A stretch of 58,491 nucleotides of DNA from a virus (IMGVR_UViG_3300009177_000010:1-58491), one strand, 5' to 3'; positions 23,069 to 33,403 are shown, numbered from the stretch's first letter. A program made the numbers and translations. Notes: generated by a model from the sequence alone, not told the origin.

Positions 23069-25612
23069 TCAGCCCCTGATGCACTTCAAGAGTGCTTCCA
23101 AATTGGTGATGTCTTCGCGCACGCTGGCGAGTGCCTTGTCGGCGCCCAGCTGCACGGTTTCATAGCGGTTCTCGTCCTGCACCCAGACCTCGTGCGGCAC
23201 CTTGACGCGGCGCATGAAGGCGACCGGGATATCCGAGCCATCGTCTTCTGGAATATTTTCTGGAATATTTTGTGCCGTCTTTTGTGGTGCGCCTTCAGCC
23301 GTCTCCGCGCTAGGGAACTCGTGCACTTCGTCCAGCAGCTTGGCGATCGGCGCATTCAGCTGGATGGCCTTGACCGGCTGGTCATTGGCCAGCGCCGCTA
23401 GCCACTGGTGGTGGCCGTCCAGCACATAGCCGTCCGACGACACCAGGATCGAGCGCTCGCCACCCTGATAATCCTGCGCCTGCCGGACCTTGGCTTCGGA
23501 AAATTCCTGCTGGGTTGGCTTCAGGCTGGCAGCAGGGATTTCGCGCGCTGGCTCATGTGTGATTCCGCGCGCTGCCAGAAACTGTGTCAGCGCGCCACGC
23601 GCTTCAGCCTTCACCTGTGGCATGACCTCGCGCGGTACGCCCAGCGAGCCGGACTGCGGTGAGAAAGTATTCCATTCGCCGTTGACGCGGCGACCGGTGA
23701 TGCGGCTCAGTGCGGCAGCAGTCCGGGCCGCGGCTTCACCTGCGCCAGTTGCAGTAGCCGGAACAGATACAGCAGGTCCGCTGGCACCCGCGCCGCCGGG
23801 TTCTTCAGCAAGCGGCGCGCCCGGCGTACGTCCTGCCGCTTCAGCAGGTTGCAGTTGTTGAGGTACTTCAGCGCCAGCAATCCGTTGTTGTGGCAGCGGC
23901 TGTGCATTCTGTAGTTGATTTGCAACATTCGTCGCTTTCGGTGGATGGGCATCGGCCAAGTCTTCCAGCGTGTTCTCGCCCGTGCGGATACTGCGCAGCG
24001 CGCGCATACGCTCATTGCCGGTGACACCTGCCGCATCAAGGATGGCGCGGGCCTGCGTCACATCGGGATTCTGCGCCTCGGTAATCCGCGACTGGCGCTG
24101 CTCCTGCGCGCGCTGCATGGCCAGCTGCATGGCCGTTGGCTCAGCCTGGTTGAAGCCCTGTGCTTCGGTGATAGCATTGGCCTGTTCAACCTGCTGAGTG
24201 CGCTGCTGTTCCAGCATGGCGGCCGATTCCTGGCTGCGGCGTGCAGCCTCGGCGGCATCGTATTCCGTCTGACGGCGCTGGCTCTGCTCGGCCAGGTAGG
24301 CATCCCATGCCTTGCCCACCTCGTCGGCTTTCTGCGCTTGGTATTCCGGCGTGCCCTGCTCAATGGCGCGGTTGGCTACGGCGATGGCATCATTCACCGA
24401 CTGCGCCTGCAGCACATCGTTCTCGGAAACCTGCTGTTCTTGATAGCCATACAGGCGCGCTCGTGCGGCAACACGCTGGTCTTCTGGCAGCCCGGCAATG
24501 AAACTGTCGGCATCTGACTGGCGCCCAACCGAGCCATCGGGGAAGACCAGGAGCGGGTCGGGTTTGTAGCCAAGGCGCTGTGGCTCGCCCTGAACCGCTT
24601 CCGCAGCTTGTGCGGCGGGATGACCATGCAGCGCAGCACCAGCGACACTACCGAATAGGCCGCCAGCCAGCAAGCCCTGCGCCGCCTGCTCGCCGACGCC
24701 TTCCAGCAGCGGCTTGTCGAGCGCGGCATTCTGCCAGATTTGTTCCTGGATCGACTGCGGCAGTTCTTCGAACACGCCTTCGGAAACGCCGCCTTCGATC
24801 AGGCGACGGATCACGCCTTTGCTGCTCTGCACTGGCGCACCGGAGTTGACCAACGCCGTGTCGATATCGCCGATGCCCAGCTTGTGCGCAATGCGGCCGC
24901 CGACAGCACCAAAGATACCGGTGCCGATGCCGGAGCCCAGCGCGGAGAGCGCTTGGCCGGCCGTCAGTTCGCCGTTTTCATTGGCCTGCCGGATCTGCTC
25001 TGCCGCCTGGCCACCACCGACCACGCCTTCCCCCGCCGCTGCGGCACCCACTTCGCCCAGTCCCAGGCCGAGACGGCCAGCGCCAGCGACCAGGCCGCGG
25101 CCAACCGCGCCGCCAGCCAGCATGGAAGGAATCGACTCGACACCCGTCTGCACCAGCGTGCTGGGGTTGGACACCATCGCGCCGATCGATGGCAGGAAGC
25201 CTTTGGCCTCGGCCACGCGCTGGTTGGCGGCCTGCTGCTCAGGGGAATACAGTTCGTTCAGCGCAGCCTTGGCCTCCTTGGGGCGGAATCCCAGTTCCTC
25301 GGCCGCCTTCCCAGCGTAGCCGCCGGTCACGATATCAGCCAAGCCGACCGCTGTTTCCGGCACGCTGATGGCGCCTTTCAGTGCTGAGATACCGATATCG
25401 CCCGCGCGGCGCAGTAGGCTACTACTTTCCTTGGGTGGTTCCGGTGCACGCTGGGGCAGGATGGAACTGAGGATTTCCGTAGAATTGTAACCCGCCTTGC
25501 GGGCCGCCCCCAGGTCGAAGTCGAGCAGCCCTTTCTTTTGCAGGCCGTTCAGGATGTCATCATCGCTGTAGCCGGCACTCCGCGCTGCATCGTAATCGAA
25601 GTTCAGGTCCAT
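23069..25612 (-). CDS. Large internal virion protein with ParB-like domain
   Basis: 847 residues. The N-terminus (AARSAGYSDDDILNGLQKKG) and Ala/Gly-rich amphipathic helices around 75-330 are typical of podovirus ejection proteins that cross membranes. A Gln-rich coiled part lies at about 380-520. Near nt 23,400-23,460 the segment ILVSSDGYVLDGHHQWLAAL matches the DGHHR/Q core of ParB-like nuclease domains. A cargo enzyme carried into the cell is the natural reading; activity is unproven. Confidence 0.65.
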   Translation of the reverse strand: MDLNFDYDAARSAGYSDDDILNGLQKKGLLDFDLGAARKAGYNSTEILSSILPQRAPEPPKESSSLLRRAGDIGISALKGAISVPETAVGLADIVTGGYAGKAAEELGFRPKEAKAALNELYSPEQQAANQRVAEAKGFLPSIGAMVSNPSTLVQTGVESIPSMLAGGAVGRGLVAGAGRLGLGLGEVGAAAAGEGVVGGGQAAEQIRQANENGELTAGQALSALGSGIGTGIFGAVGGRIAHKLGIGDIDTALVNSGAPVQSSKGVIRRLIEGGVSEGVFEELPQSIQEQIWQNAALDKPLLEGVGEQAAQGLLAGGLFGSVAGAALHGHPAAQAAEAVQGEPQRLGYKPDPLLVFPDGSVGRQSDADSFIAGLPEDQRVAARARLYGYQEQQVSENDVLQAQSVNDAIAVANRAIEQGTPEYQAQKADEVGKAWDAYLAEQSQRRQTEYDAAEAARRSQESAAMLEQQRTQQVEQANAITEAQGFNQAEPTAMQLAMQRAQEQRQSRITEAQNPDVTQARAILDAAGVTGNERMRALRSIRTGENTLEDLADAHPPKATNVANQLQNAQPLPQQRIAGAEVPQQLQPAEAAGRTPGAPLAEEPGGAGASGPAVSVPATATGAGEAAARTAAALSRITGRRVNGEWNTFSPQSGSLGVPREVMPQVKAEARGALTQFLAARGITHEPAREIPAASLKPTQQEFSEAKVRQAQDYQGGERSILVSSDGYVLDGHHQWLAALANDQPVKAIQLNAPIAKLLDEVHEFPSAETAEGAPQKTAQNIPENIPEDDGSDIPVAFMRRVKVPHEVWVQDENRYETVQLGADKALASVREDITNLEALLKCIRG

Positions 25613-25657
25613 CTCATCCCCATGTAGTTGCGTTAATGCACTGCTTCGTGCAGCTTA

Positions 25658-26776
25658 TCAGAGCGTCCGGCTCTTCGCGGCTTGTTGCTGCTGAAGAAGA
25701 TCATTTAGCCGCGCCACTTCCGCCTGGTCACCTCGGTTGTTTGCCGCCGTCAGGTCACGCACCGTGTTGTTGATGGCGATGTCCAGCGCACGCACCGCCT
25801 GCTGTCCAGGGCTGGCACGTTCTGCAGGCGCTGGTGCAGCACCTTGGCCCAGTGGATTCGGCACCGTCGTGGCGCGCGATGATCCACCGGAACTGCCGCC
25901 ACCACCGGTGCGGAAGTCGTCAGGATTGAACGGTTTGCTCGGCGCTTCCGAACCTTCCAGCCCAGCACCAGAGAGTGCGGAACGGTAGCGGCGCGCTTCG
26001 GTGCGGGCGCTGTCGAGCTGGCGCTGGATGACCTGCTTCTGTTCCGGCGCCAGCAGCGGGTCGGCAATGTCCTTCGACAGCTGCTTGATATCTGACTCGG
26101 CACCGCGCAGCGCATTCGCGGTGGCGGCGCGCTGCTCACGCTCAGCCATTTGTTCTGAACGCGCATCTTCCTTGCCGGCACGCGCCTGCTGGAATGAGAG
26201 TTGCGCAGCCGCCAGGCGGTCAAGGCGATCCTCTCGGCGCTGGTTGTAATCATCGATCTGTTTCTGGCGCTGTTCCTGCAGGTCAAGGCGACGATTGGTA
26301 TTCGTGTCACTAGCTTCCTGGCGCTTGTTGCTGACTTCAGTCTGCAATTGCGAGCGCGTTTCCTTGGCTGCATCCAGATAGCCCAGGTTCTCGGCCGCTG
26401 TAGCGCGCGCTTCCAGATCGCTCTGGCGCGTTGGGCTCAGCAGGCCATAGGCTTGCCGTGCAGCCTCGTTGCCGCGTAGCGCCTGCACGTCTTCTGCCGT
26501 GGCGTTTGAGCCGTATTTGGCATTGATGGCGGCGGCATCGGACTGGTTCTGCAGGCGCTGGGTTTCGGCCTGAATGTCCTGCCCCTGCTGCACACCGGCT
26601 TGGCGCTGGCGCGCCGCACGGGCTTCGTCAATGCGCGCCGTCTTCTCTTCTTCCAGCTGCGCGCGCTGCTGTGCCAGACGTTGCTCATCCAGTACACGCT
26701 GGTCTTCCGCTGCACTCTGGGCCAGTCCGCGGCCAGCGCCAGCGATGCCGCCCAGTAAAAGTCCCAAGCCTGCCAT
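25658..26776 (-). CDS. Coiled-coil internal virion protein
   Basis: 372 residues: a Gly-rich opening (MAGLGLLLGGIAGAGRG), a long Gln/Glu/Arg coiled coil (25-270), a Ser/Gly/Pro linker, and a helical end. Adjacent to the ParB-domain ejection protein. Probably part of the internal core or ejectosome. Confidence 0.6.
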   Translation of the reverse strand: MAGLGLLLGGIAGAGRGLAQSAAEDQRVLDEQRLAQQRAQLEEEKTARIDEARAARQRQAGVQQGQDIQAETQRLQNQSDAAAINAKYGSNATAEDVQALRGNEAARQAYGLLSPTRQSDLEARATAAENLGYLDAAKETRSQLQTEVSNKRQEASDTNTNRRLDLQEQRQKQIDDYNQRREDRLDRLAAAQLSFQQARAGKEDARSEQMAEREQRAATANALRGAESDIKQLSKDIADPLLAPEQKQVIQRQLDSARTEARRYRSALSGAGLEGSEAPSKPFNPDDFRTGGGGSSGGSSRATTVPNPLGQGAAPAPAERASPGQQAVRALDIAINNTVRDLTAANNRGDQAEVARLNDLLQQQQAAKSRTL

Positions 26777-27325
26777 TTAAGCCTCCGTTGCTTCTGGCTG
26801 GCCACCGCCCTGCGCCTGGCCGGCCGCCACCGTTTGATCGACCTGCTGCTGCGAGATACCGAAGCGCTGCAGCGTTTTCATCACCGTGGCCTTGGTCGCC
26901 TGCGCCACCAGATCATCGGTAACCTGGCCATCGCGGGTTTTCTCCCAGTAGTCCAGCGCCTGGCACATCAGGGTGACGCAGGCCAGCCCAGCGGCCGGGA
27001 TGCTCATCCGGCCCTGGCTCTCGTTGTAGATGATCATCATCAGCTTCGAGATGCCGTCGGCGACGTTGTCTACGATATCGCCCTGCGCATCGAGCTGCTG
27101 CTCGATCAGGTCCGAAGTTTTGGGATTGAACATCACGTCCATGCCGGCCAGCACGATCGAGTCGTAATCCTTCTTCAGGTCCGGCGGCACCTTCTCTTCG
27201 ATTCCCTGCTCGACTTGCTGCAGGATCGGATCGCTCAGGTTCTGCGCAGAAGCGCCTTGTGGTGCAGCCTGCTGTGCGCCGCCTGCTGCGGCATCGTCTT
27301 GGGGTGGAGTCAGAAGACCGGCCAT
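26777..27325 (-). CDS. Hypothetical virion protein
   Basis: 182 residues; Ala/Gln-rich ends around a helical core (IEEKVPPDLKKDYDSIVLAG, then IIYNESQGRMSIPAAGLACV). Directly abuts the coiled-coil gene. Similar proteins occur in N4-gp56 podoviruses, as I recall, with unknown role. Confidence 0.55.
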   Translation of the reverse strand: MAGLLTPPQDDAAAGGAQQAAPQGASAQNLSDPILQQVEQGIEEKVPPDLKKDYDSIVLAGMDVMFNPKTSDLIEQQLDAQGDIVDNVADGISKLMMIIYNESQGRMSIPAAGLACVTLMCQALDYWEKTRDGQVTDDLVAQATKATVMKTLQRFGISQQQVDQTVAAGQAQGGGQPEATEA

Positions 27326-27326
27326 A

Positions 27327-28163
27327 TTAACCTCGCTGTGGAGTGAGCAGGCCGGTGCCTTGGCCTACTGGGGTAACTTGCTGGAAACGGACAGTTGGCT
27401 GCGCAGAGGCATTCGCCATCGCTGTGTTGTATTTCTGCTGCTCCAGGTTCTGGCGCTCGCGCTCAAAGGCCAGGCGCTGTTCCTGCGACCAGCCTTCCAT
27501 CAGACCATTGGCGGCTTGACCACCAACCTGCAGCAACTTGTTTTTGGTCGCTTCGGACAGACCGCCCCACCATGCCGACAGGCCGGAAGCGGAAGTCGAA
27601 GCCGGTGGTGCGATGGCCGATGCCACGGAGGTCAGTGGCGCGCTAGTCGCGGCAGTCTGGCCAATTCCCAGCCCTTCGCTACCGGTGGCAAACGAAGCCT
27701 GCGGCGAGGCGCCTAGCGCGCTGCTGGCCTGCGGCGTCGCGCTGAGCAAGCCGCCCGTGCTGCCGCCTTCTGCTGCAGCCGCGCCGCCAAGGCCCCCGGT
27801 TGCACCAGCGCTGCCTGCGCCTTCCAGCGCAGAGCCGACCGCTTCGCTGCCTTCCAAGGTGCCTGCAGCGCCGGAGATGCCACCGGCCGATGCGCCAGCG
27901 CCTTCTGCTGCCGTGCCTGCGGTGGAGGCAGTTGCGGCACCCGTGCTGGCCGCTGCTTCCGCGCCGCCGAAGATGCTGGAGGCGGCCGAGGCTAGACCAG
28001 CACCCAGGCTCATGCCGCCGCCCAGCTAAAGTAGTTCCTTGCTCTTGGTGATCTTGCCTACAACGGTGGTAGCCAAGCCGACCATGGCGACGGTGGAGGC
28101 AGCGATAGCGCCTGTGGCGACTGCGGCTCCGGCAGCAACGGCTGCGACTGCGACAATGGGCAT
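27327..28163 (-). CDS. Ala/Gly-rich internal virion protein, interrupted by an in-frame TAG at codon 46
   Basis: The ATG at 28163 follows AAGGAG. The frame encodes a 45-residue Ala/Val-rich hydrophobic start ending TKSKELL, TAG at 28026-28028, then LGGGMSLGAGLASAASSIFG and 212 more residues to TAA. The segment across the stop fits the pattern of related tail-region proteins, which run from a SK-x-L motif directly into GG-x(2)-G. So the two pieces are probably one 278-residue protein. A restart at the internal ATG (28013) has only a poor ribosome site. Confidence 0.6.
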
Positions 28164-28173
28164 GGTTAGCTCC

Positions 28174-28554
28174 TTATTTAATGTTCAGTTTATCAAGGCT
28201 GTACAGCGTCCAGCTGCCTTCCTTGCCGGTTTCGTAATAGCCGAGGCGCTTCAGGAAGCGGTCATCGGCAGCATTGCCATCGGTGCGGGTGACCAGGTAG
28301 CCGAGACGCTCCAGATTGGCAGTCAGGTAGACCCGGATCACGTGGCGCGCATGGCGCAGCGCGTTTTTTTTCGACAGCGACATGTGCGTCTCGTGGCCGC
28401 GGCGAATATACACGCCGATCGCCTCGTCTCCCAGCATGATCGGCTCGATATCCCAGCCATGCAGACTGTTGCCGTAGGCGGCGCGCGTGATCGGCACTTC
28501 CGCCTTGATCTGCTCATACAGCTTGTCGATCCAGTGTTGACGGTCCATGGTCAT
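28174..28554 (-). CDS. GNAT-like acetyltransferase-type protein
   Basis: 126 residues. A central GDEAIGVYIRRG strand pair and the C-terminal RFLKRLGYYETGKEG resemble the core and end of GNAT domains. Such proteins are often found in this place among podovirus tail genes. It overlaps the upstream gene by four bases. No substrate can be named. Confidence 0.5.
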   Translation of the reverse strand: MTMDRQHWIDKLYEQIKAEVPITRAAYGNSLHGWDIEPIMLGDEAIGVYIRRGHETHMSLSKKNALRHARHVIRVYLTANLERLGYLVTRTDGNAADDRFLKRLGYYETGKEGSWTLYSLDKLNIK

Positions 28555-29663
28555 TGTCCGTAGGTGCCTTGGTAATCAGGATTGCTATTCACGGTCGCTG
28601 GCGGTGCGCCGTTGATACTGCCGGCTGACTGGAGATATTTCGACAGGTCCAGCCCGCTGACCTGGCCGATGGCCTTGAGCGTCTGCTGCATAATCGCTAA
28701 CTGGTTGTCGACGGCGGCCTGCTTGGCGGCGGCATCCATGTCCTTGCTTTGCAAAATCTGCGACACAGCCTGTGCGTATTGCGCATAGATGTTGGCCGCG
28801 CTGATGTTCGTTTGCAGCAGTTGCCGGTTGTCGGCGTCGATCTGGGCCAGCTTGGTTTTCGAGTCTGTATCCATGTTGGCAAGCGCCTTCTGGGTATCAG
28901 ACTGCAATTGCTGGAGTTGCATCTTGTTGGCGTTCTCCGAATCGGCGATCGCCTTCTGTGCCGCGATCTGCTTGTCGGCCACCGACATTGTGGTGCTGGC
29001 CTGAATCTCTGCCAGACGCTGGGACAGGCTGGCCTGCTGGCCAGCGAGGTTGGCGGTATTTTGCGCGGCGGCATTGAACTGCGGTGCCGCATTTGAATAC
29101 TGTGCATTGGCAGTATCGGCATTCGCGTAGGTCGAGGCATTCTGCTGCGCCAGCGGGAGCGCCGTGTTCAACACCGCCTGCTGGCCCGCTTCCGCTGCGA
29201 TGCTGGAGTTCAGCAGGCCGCGGCGATTGGCGGCGGCCTGCGCCTGTGCCTTGGCCTGGTCGGTCAGCTGCGAGCCGGTCGCCGTAATGGCGGACAGCTG
29301 GTTCGACGCCAGCGACTCCGGCGAAACGGTCTGCTTGGTCGGATTATAAGTCGCCACCGCTGCCGTGGTGGGTACGGTCGTCGTCGCCGCTGCCGCAGGA
29401 TTTGATGCTGTCGGCGCCTGCGGCGTCAGCAGACCGCCACCCGTGGAGCCGGTGCCCGTTGCCGGTACCGCATCGCCCCAGCGCGCGCCGGCCGTGGTCG
29501 GATTCAGCATGTAGTCATAATCCTTGGCCGACAGGCTGGTGCCTTTTTCCTTGTTGTAGTCGGCCACCGCGCTATTCAGATTCTCGATGTAGCGTGGGTC
29601 GGTCAGCACGGTCTGGCCATTGTATTGCTTGGTCTGGAAGTCTCCAGTGCTTTGCTCGGCCAT
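28551..29663 (-). CDS. Coiled-coil virion protein
   Basis: 370 residues. Thr/Pro/Ala-rich N-terminal third, then a long Gln/Ala coiled region (about 120-340). It is followed by the GNAT-like gene. Probably an internal or tail protein. Family not recognised. Confidence 0.55.
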   Translation of the reverse strand: MAEQSTGDFQTKQYNGQTVLTDPRYIENLNSAVADYNKEKGTSLSAKDYDYMLNPTTAGARWGDAVPATGTGSTGGGLLTPQAPTASNPAAAATTTVPTTAAVATYNPTKQTVSPESLASNQLSAITATGSQLTDQAKAQAQAAANRRGLLNSSIAAEAGQQAVLNTALPLAQQNASTYANADTANAQYSNAAPQFNAAAQNTANLAGQQASLSQRLAEIQASTTMSVADKQIAAQKAIADSENANKMQLQQLQSDTQKALANMDTDSKTKLAQIDADNRQLLQTNISAANIYAQYAQAVSQILQSKDMDAAAKQAAVDNQLAIMQQTLKAIGQVSGLDLSKYLQSAGSINGAPPATVNSNPDYQGTYGQ

Positions 29664-29666
29664 GGC

Positions 29667-30032
29667 TTACTCCTTCTTCAGTTGTGCGCGCAAGGCGACT
29701 TTCTGTTCGATGATCGATGCCACGCGCGCCTGGTCGCCTTCGCTCAGCGGATGGATCAGCTTCATGTCCAGCCGCTCTAGTTCGGCAAGGATCGGCGCAT
29801 TGTGCTGGGCAAGCGTCTGAGGATTCTTCAGCAGCAAATCGGCGTCCATCTGCGCCTGATCGAATACCAGCGTGTCGCCCTGGCGAACCATGCCCCCCAG
29901 CGTGATCTCTGGCAGCGGTCCATCAATGCGCTCATCCCATAGCACGCGTGCCGGGTCGAAGTAGCTGCCGCTCTCGGTGACTTCCACCAGTTGCTATCCC
30001 GCATAGGGATCATTGACAAGTAATTGGCTCAT
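29667..30032 (-). CDS. Small tail-region protein, interrupted by an in-frame TAG at codon 13
   Basis: From an ATG at 30032, overlapping the end of the fibre gene, the frame reads MSQLLVNDPYAG, TAG at 29994-29996, QLVEVTESGSYFDPARVLWD and on to TAA at 29667. There are 121 codons in all. Both halves are co-linear and no other start with a ribosome site exists after the stop. Family not certain; it resembles small proteins that follow tail fibres. Confidence 0.55.
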
Positions 30033-31102
30033 AGCACTTTCAGCTTTCGGATAGAGAACATGGTGGCAGCTTGTGCATTCACAGCATTGGCTGGCAGAGT
30101 ACAGTGTGGTCGGATAACGTCACTAGCTACTAATCTCTGAACACGCGAAACTGATCCGAAAGTCGTCGCTGTTGCAACACCAAGCCTATTTGCGGCAGTA
30201 ATCAGTTCAATGGCGGTTGAAAGCTGAGCCGAATTCAAAGAAATACCAACATAGGTATCCACGCCAGAACCACCGCCTTGGCCAACAAAAGTCATGGCAT
30301 AAATGCCATCTTCATTAATTGTGAATGAAGCACCCAAGGTAGCGCTGTCCGCATAGGTGATAGCACTACCGGTATTGGTTTGTGTTGTCGTAAAGCGCCG
30401 GATCTGGGTGTTGGTTGAGCCAAACCCATTGCCGGTATTGACCACCACTTCGCTGACGCCAGACTCTTGCAGTATGATTTTTGAGAAACTAGTACCGTTG
30501 CAGATCAGGAGGATAGCAACACCTGCCGCCAGCACGAAAGTCGCAGCGCCATCGATGGTTTCCGCGCCGTTCGGGTCGATCGTGATAGTGCCGGTGCCGA
30601 AATTGTTCAGGTAAGCCAACCACCCAGATCCCAGCGTTGCGGCAGCACTCAAGGTCTGAGTGAATGTGCCGCTGGTGTATTTGATCTCCTTGCCCGTGTC
30701 GGCGGCAACTAAAATGCTGTTCGTCGTGCGCACGTCTTCAATCAGCGAGAAGGTAGGTGGCGGCGACCAGTTTCCATCACCGCGTAGGAACTGCGACGTA
30801 CTGCCTGAGAGTTTCGGCAGCCAGCCGTGTGCCAGCGTGGTGGAATTGTTGGTGGTGAGATCGGTTAGGATAAAAGTTGGATCATTAGCGCGCACGAAAT
30901 TGCCAGTACCAGTCGTTGTGGCAACATCCATGCCGGTAGCCAGTGCATTGATTACCACCACTTTTCCAGCGTTACCGGCCAAGTCCGGCATGCGGCTAAA
31001 TCCGACCTGGATCTTGTCCAGTTCTGCGCGCATCGGCGCCGACGAACCCAGTGAACCAAAAGCCGGGTAGCCAGTATGCGAATAGTATTCAGTCGATGCC
31101 AT
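30029..31102 (-). CDS. Tail fibre-like protein
   Basis: 357 residues, rich in Thr, Ser, Gly and Asn. The middle has LSGSTSQFLRGDGNWSPP, a phrase common in phage fibre shafts. The C-terminal part is beta-rich with a C1q-like look. It likely forms receptor-binding fibres on the short tail. Confidence 0.65.
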   Translation of the reverse strand: MASTEYYSHTGYPAFGSLGSSAPMRAELDKIQVGFSRMPDLAGNAGKVVVINALATGMDVATTTGTGNFVRANDPTFILTDLTTNNSTTLAHGWLPKLSGSTSQFLRGDGNWSPPPTFSLIEDVRTTNSILVAADTGKEIKYTSGTFTQTLSAAATLGSGWLAYLNNFGTGTITIDPNGAETIDGAATFVLAAGVAILLICNGTSFSKIILQESGVSEVVVNTGNGFGSTNTQIRRFTTTQTNTGSAITYADSATLGASFTINEDGIYAMTFVGQGGGSGVDTYVGISLNSAQLSTAIELITAANRLGVATATTFGSVSRVQRLVASDVIRPHCTLPANAVNAQAATMFSIRKLKVL

Positions 31103-31109
31103 GGTGTCC

Positions 31110-33403
31110 TTACCTCAATAGGCGTTGAGCGGTGTAGTGGATGATTGCGCTGTTGAGCGTGATCGGCTGGAAGGCATCCGACATGCCCCCGAAGTACAGC
31201 GACAGGTTCTCGGCGGTTCCATACAGGTCGGCCTCGTTCGGGAACAGCGCCAGCCCATCCCAGATGAACTGGTCCCAGCTGAAGCTGTCCCAGTTGAAGG
31301 GCGAACTGATGGTCGTCAGCAGTTCAGTAGGATTGGCAGAGAACTCGGCCGAGCCATAGCCGATGGTGGATGACATGTTGAACTGCGCGTAGCCCAGCCC
31401 GGTGACTTCGACCGCCGCCTTGCGGAAACGCTTCAATTGCCGCGGAGAGTTGAAATGGTTGAAGGTCAGGTTGGCAAACCAGTTGATCGCCTGCCCGTCG
31501 AACGACGTGCCGATCTCGGCCTGACGCACGTAGCCATCGGTCGAGCCGAAGTAGATTTCTTCCTGCCGGCTGGCGCCTTCCATCGAGCTTATGCAGGTCA
31601 CGTCATGCGGAAACGACATCGTGGTCATGCCCAGCAGCTTGCCGCCGCCGAAGGTGACGAAGACCGCTTCATTGTCCGAGAAGAACAGGCGATACTGGCT
31701 TTTTTTGCGGCTGATACAGGATGCGGACGACATGCCGACCTTGCCGTTCAGGTAAGTGTTGATCTTGTCCGACTCGGTGGCCGTGACGAAATTGCCGAAC
31801 TTCTGGGTGGTGGCCAACGAACTGATGCCTCCCGTGTCGAAACTGTAGACGCCGTTGATCAGCTGGATGGTGTAGGCCTCGGCGCCGACCTCATAGCTGT
31901 ACGGGACCAGGTTGAAGTCGGACGAGTCGTTGCCATACAGGACGAAAGTGCGGTTCAAGGTCTTAGCCACCAGCGCGCCACCGGTATCGCAGCCCGGTAC
32001 AGACAGCAGATTCGTGATCGTGTCACCGCAGCCGAATTCGCCAGCGCCCAGAATCGGGCTGAAGGAGTACGGCTCGCCAGGGCCGGAGAACTGGATACTC
32101 GACTTGAACGAGTAAAACAGCGCATTCTTGTGGATCTGCATGTGGCTCGGCGCATCGGGCGTCATGCCGCTGTGGATCGGCACATACACGGTGCCGTCGA
32201 ACTCGAAGCCAGGATTGACCCCGTCACAACCATACATACGCTCGGTGTTCTGCTGCGAGCCGAAGTTCCAGTTGTCGAACTCATAGCGACCGTTGGGCAG
32301 CAGGGTGATCGCAGTATCTGCGCTGGACGCACTGACGCGCGCGGTGCCCCCCACACTTAGCGCCTCGCCATTGACGAATGTGCCGGTCACGCTGGTGAAG
32401 ACGATACTGCCGGCCGGCGAGCCGGTCCAGGTGCTGGAGCGCAGCAGCACGCGCTGAGCCACGCCTGTAGCACCGGAGGTCAGCCCGGTGATGGTGTCGC
32501 CATCGTTGATCTGGGTCGCAATCAGGTAGGCTGTCTGCGTGCCGGACTGGGTGCCAGTGAAGTTGATCGGCGTACCGCCAGCGGTCGCCGCCACACCGAA
32601 AGTATTCGCGGCCGGCGACACCACAAAGTAGGGAATGCCAGCACTCAAACCGGTAGGTAATGCGCCATCAGTCTGGAAGAACACGCGCTCGCCTGCGGAC
32701 AGGCCGTGGTTGTTCCAGGTGACGATGCCGGGCGATGAGATGGTGAGCGTCACGGTGGACTGGCGCTGCACGAAGCTGATCTCGCGGCCCAGCGTGATTG
32801 CCGACCAGCCGCTGCTAGTGGCGACATACATTACGGCAGCCGTGCCTGCGGCATTGTTGCGGAAGGCGTAGACCTTGCCACCATACTGGTGCACGCCAAG
32901 CACGCGGCCGGAACCCGGCAACTGCCCGATCAGCGCGCGGTAGACATTAGCTGCCAGCGCGGTGTAAGCCGCATGCAGCGCGGCGGTAGTCGCCGAGTTC
33001 TCCTGCTGCGCGCCGGTATTGGTGCCAACCAGCGTGCGCCGACGTACAGGTTGCCGGTGCTGAACTGGCCGACCGTCTTGGTCAGGACCAGGTAGCCGGT
33101 GCCGACGGCAATCACGGTGCCGCTGACGGTGACTGCTAGGTTGTTCACCACATCGCCTACGTTCACGGTGCCAGTCAGCGTTACGGTCAGGATGGAATAG
33201 ACGGCGTTCGATGGTTTGAACTGTCCATCGTAGCGCTCATATCCGGCTGCCGTGGCATAGCCGCCGCGCACGCCGATTTCCACATTGACACCAAAGCGCA
33301 GGCTGCCATTGAAGCGTTCGATCGGAGGCGTGACGAGATCCAGCCCACCATTGAAGGGGAAATACTGGGTTGCAATCGGTGGCATTTTCACTTGCGTTGC
33401 CAT
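31110..33403 (-). CDS. Large tail/nozzle-type protein, split by a frameshift near 33035
   Basis: The N-terminal frame starts at 33403 (MATQVKMPPIATQYFPFNGG) and is good to about VGQFSTGNLYVG. After that the coding sense moves to the frame that reads TLVGTNTGAQQENSATTAAL and LIGQLPGSGRVLGVHQYGGK, and goes on to 31110. A single missing or extra base within about 33030-33045 explains it. The joined product is about 764 residues. It is beta-rich and lies after the adaptor gene, where podoviruses encode the tail tube/nozzle. Confidence 0.65.

Noticed and set aside
31437-32360. + strand frame of 307 codons opposite the tail gene
   Set aside because: Antisense shadow of a GC-rich structural gene. 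It has no start signal and the - strand protein is well supported.
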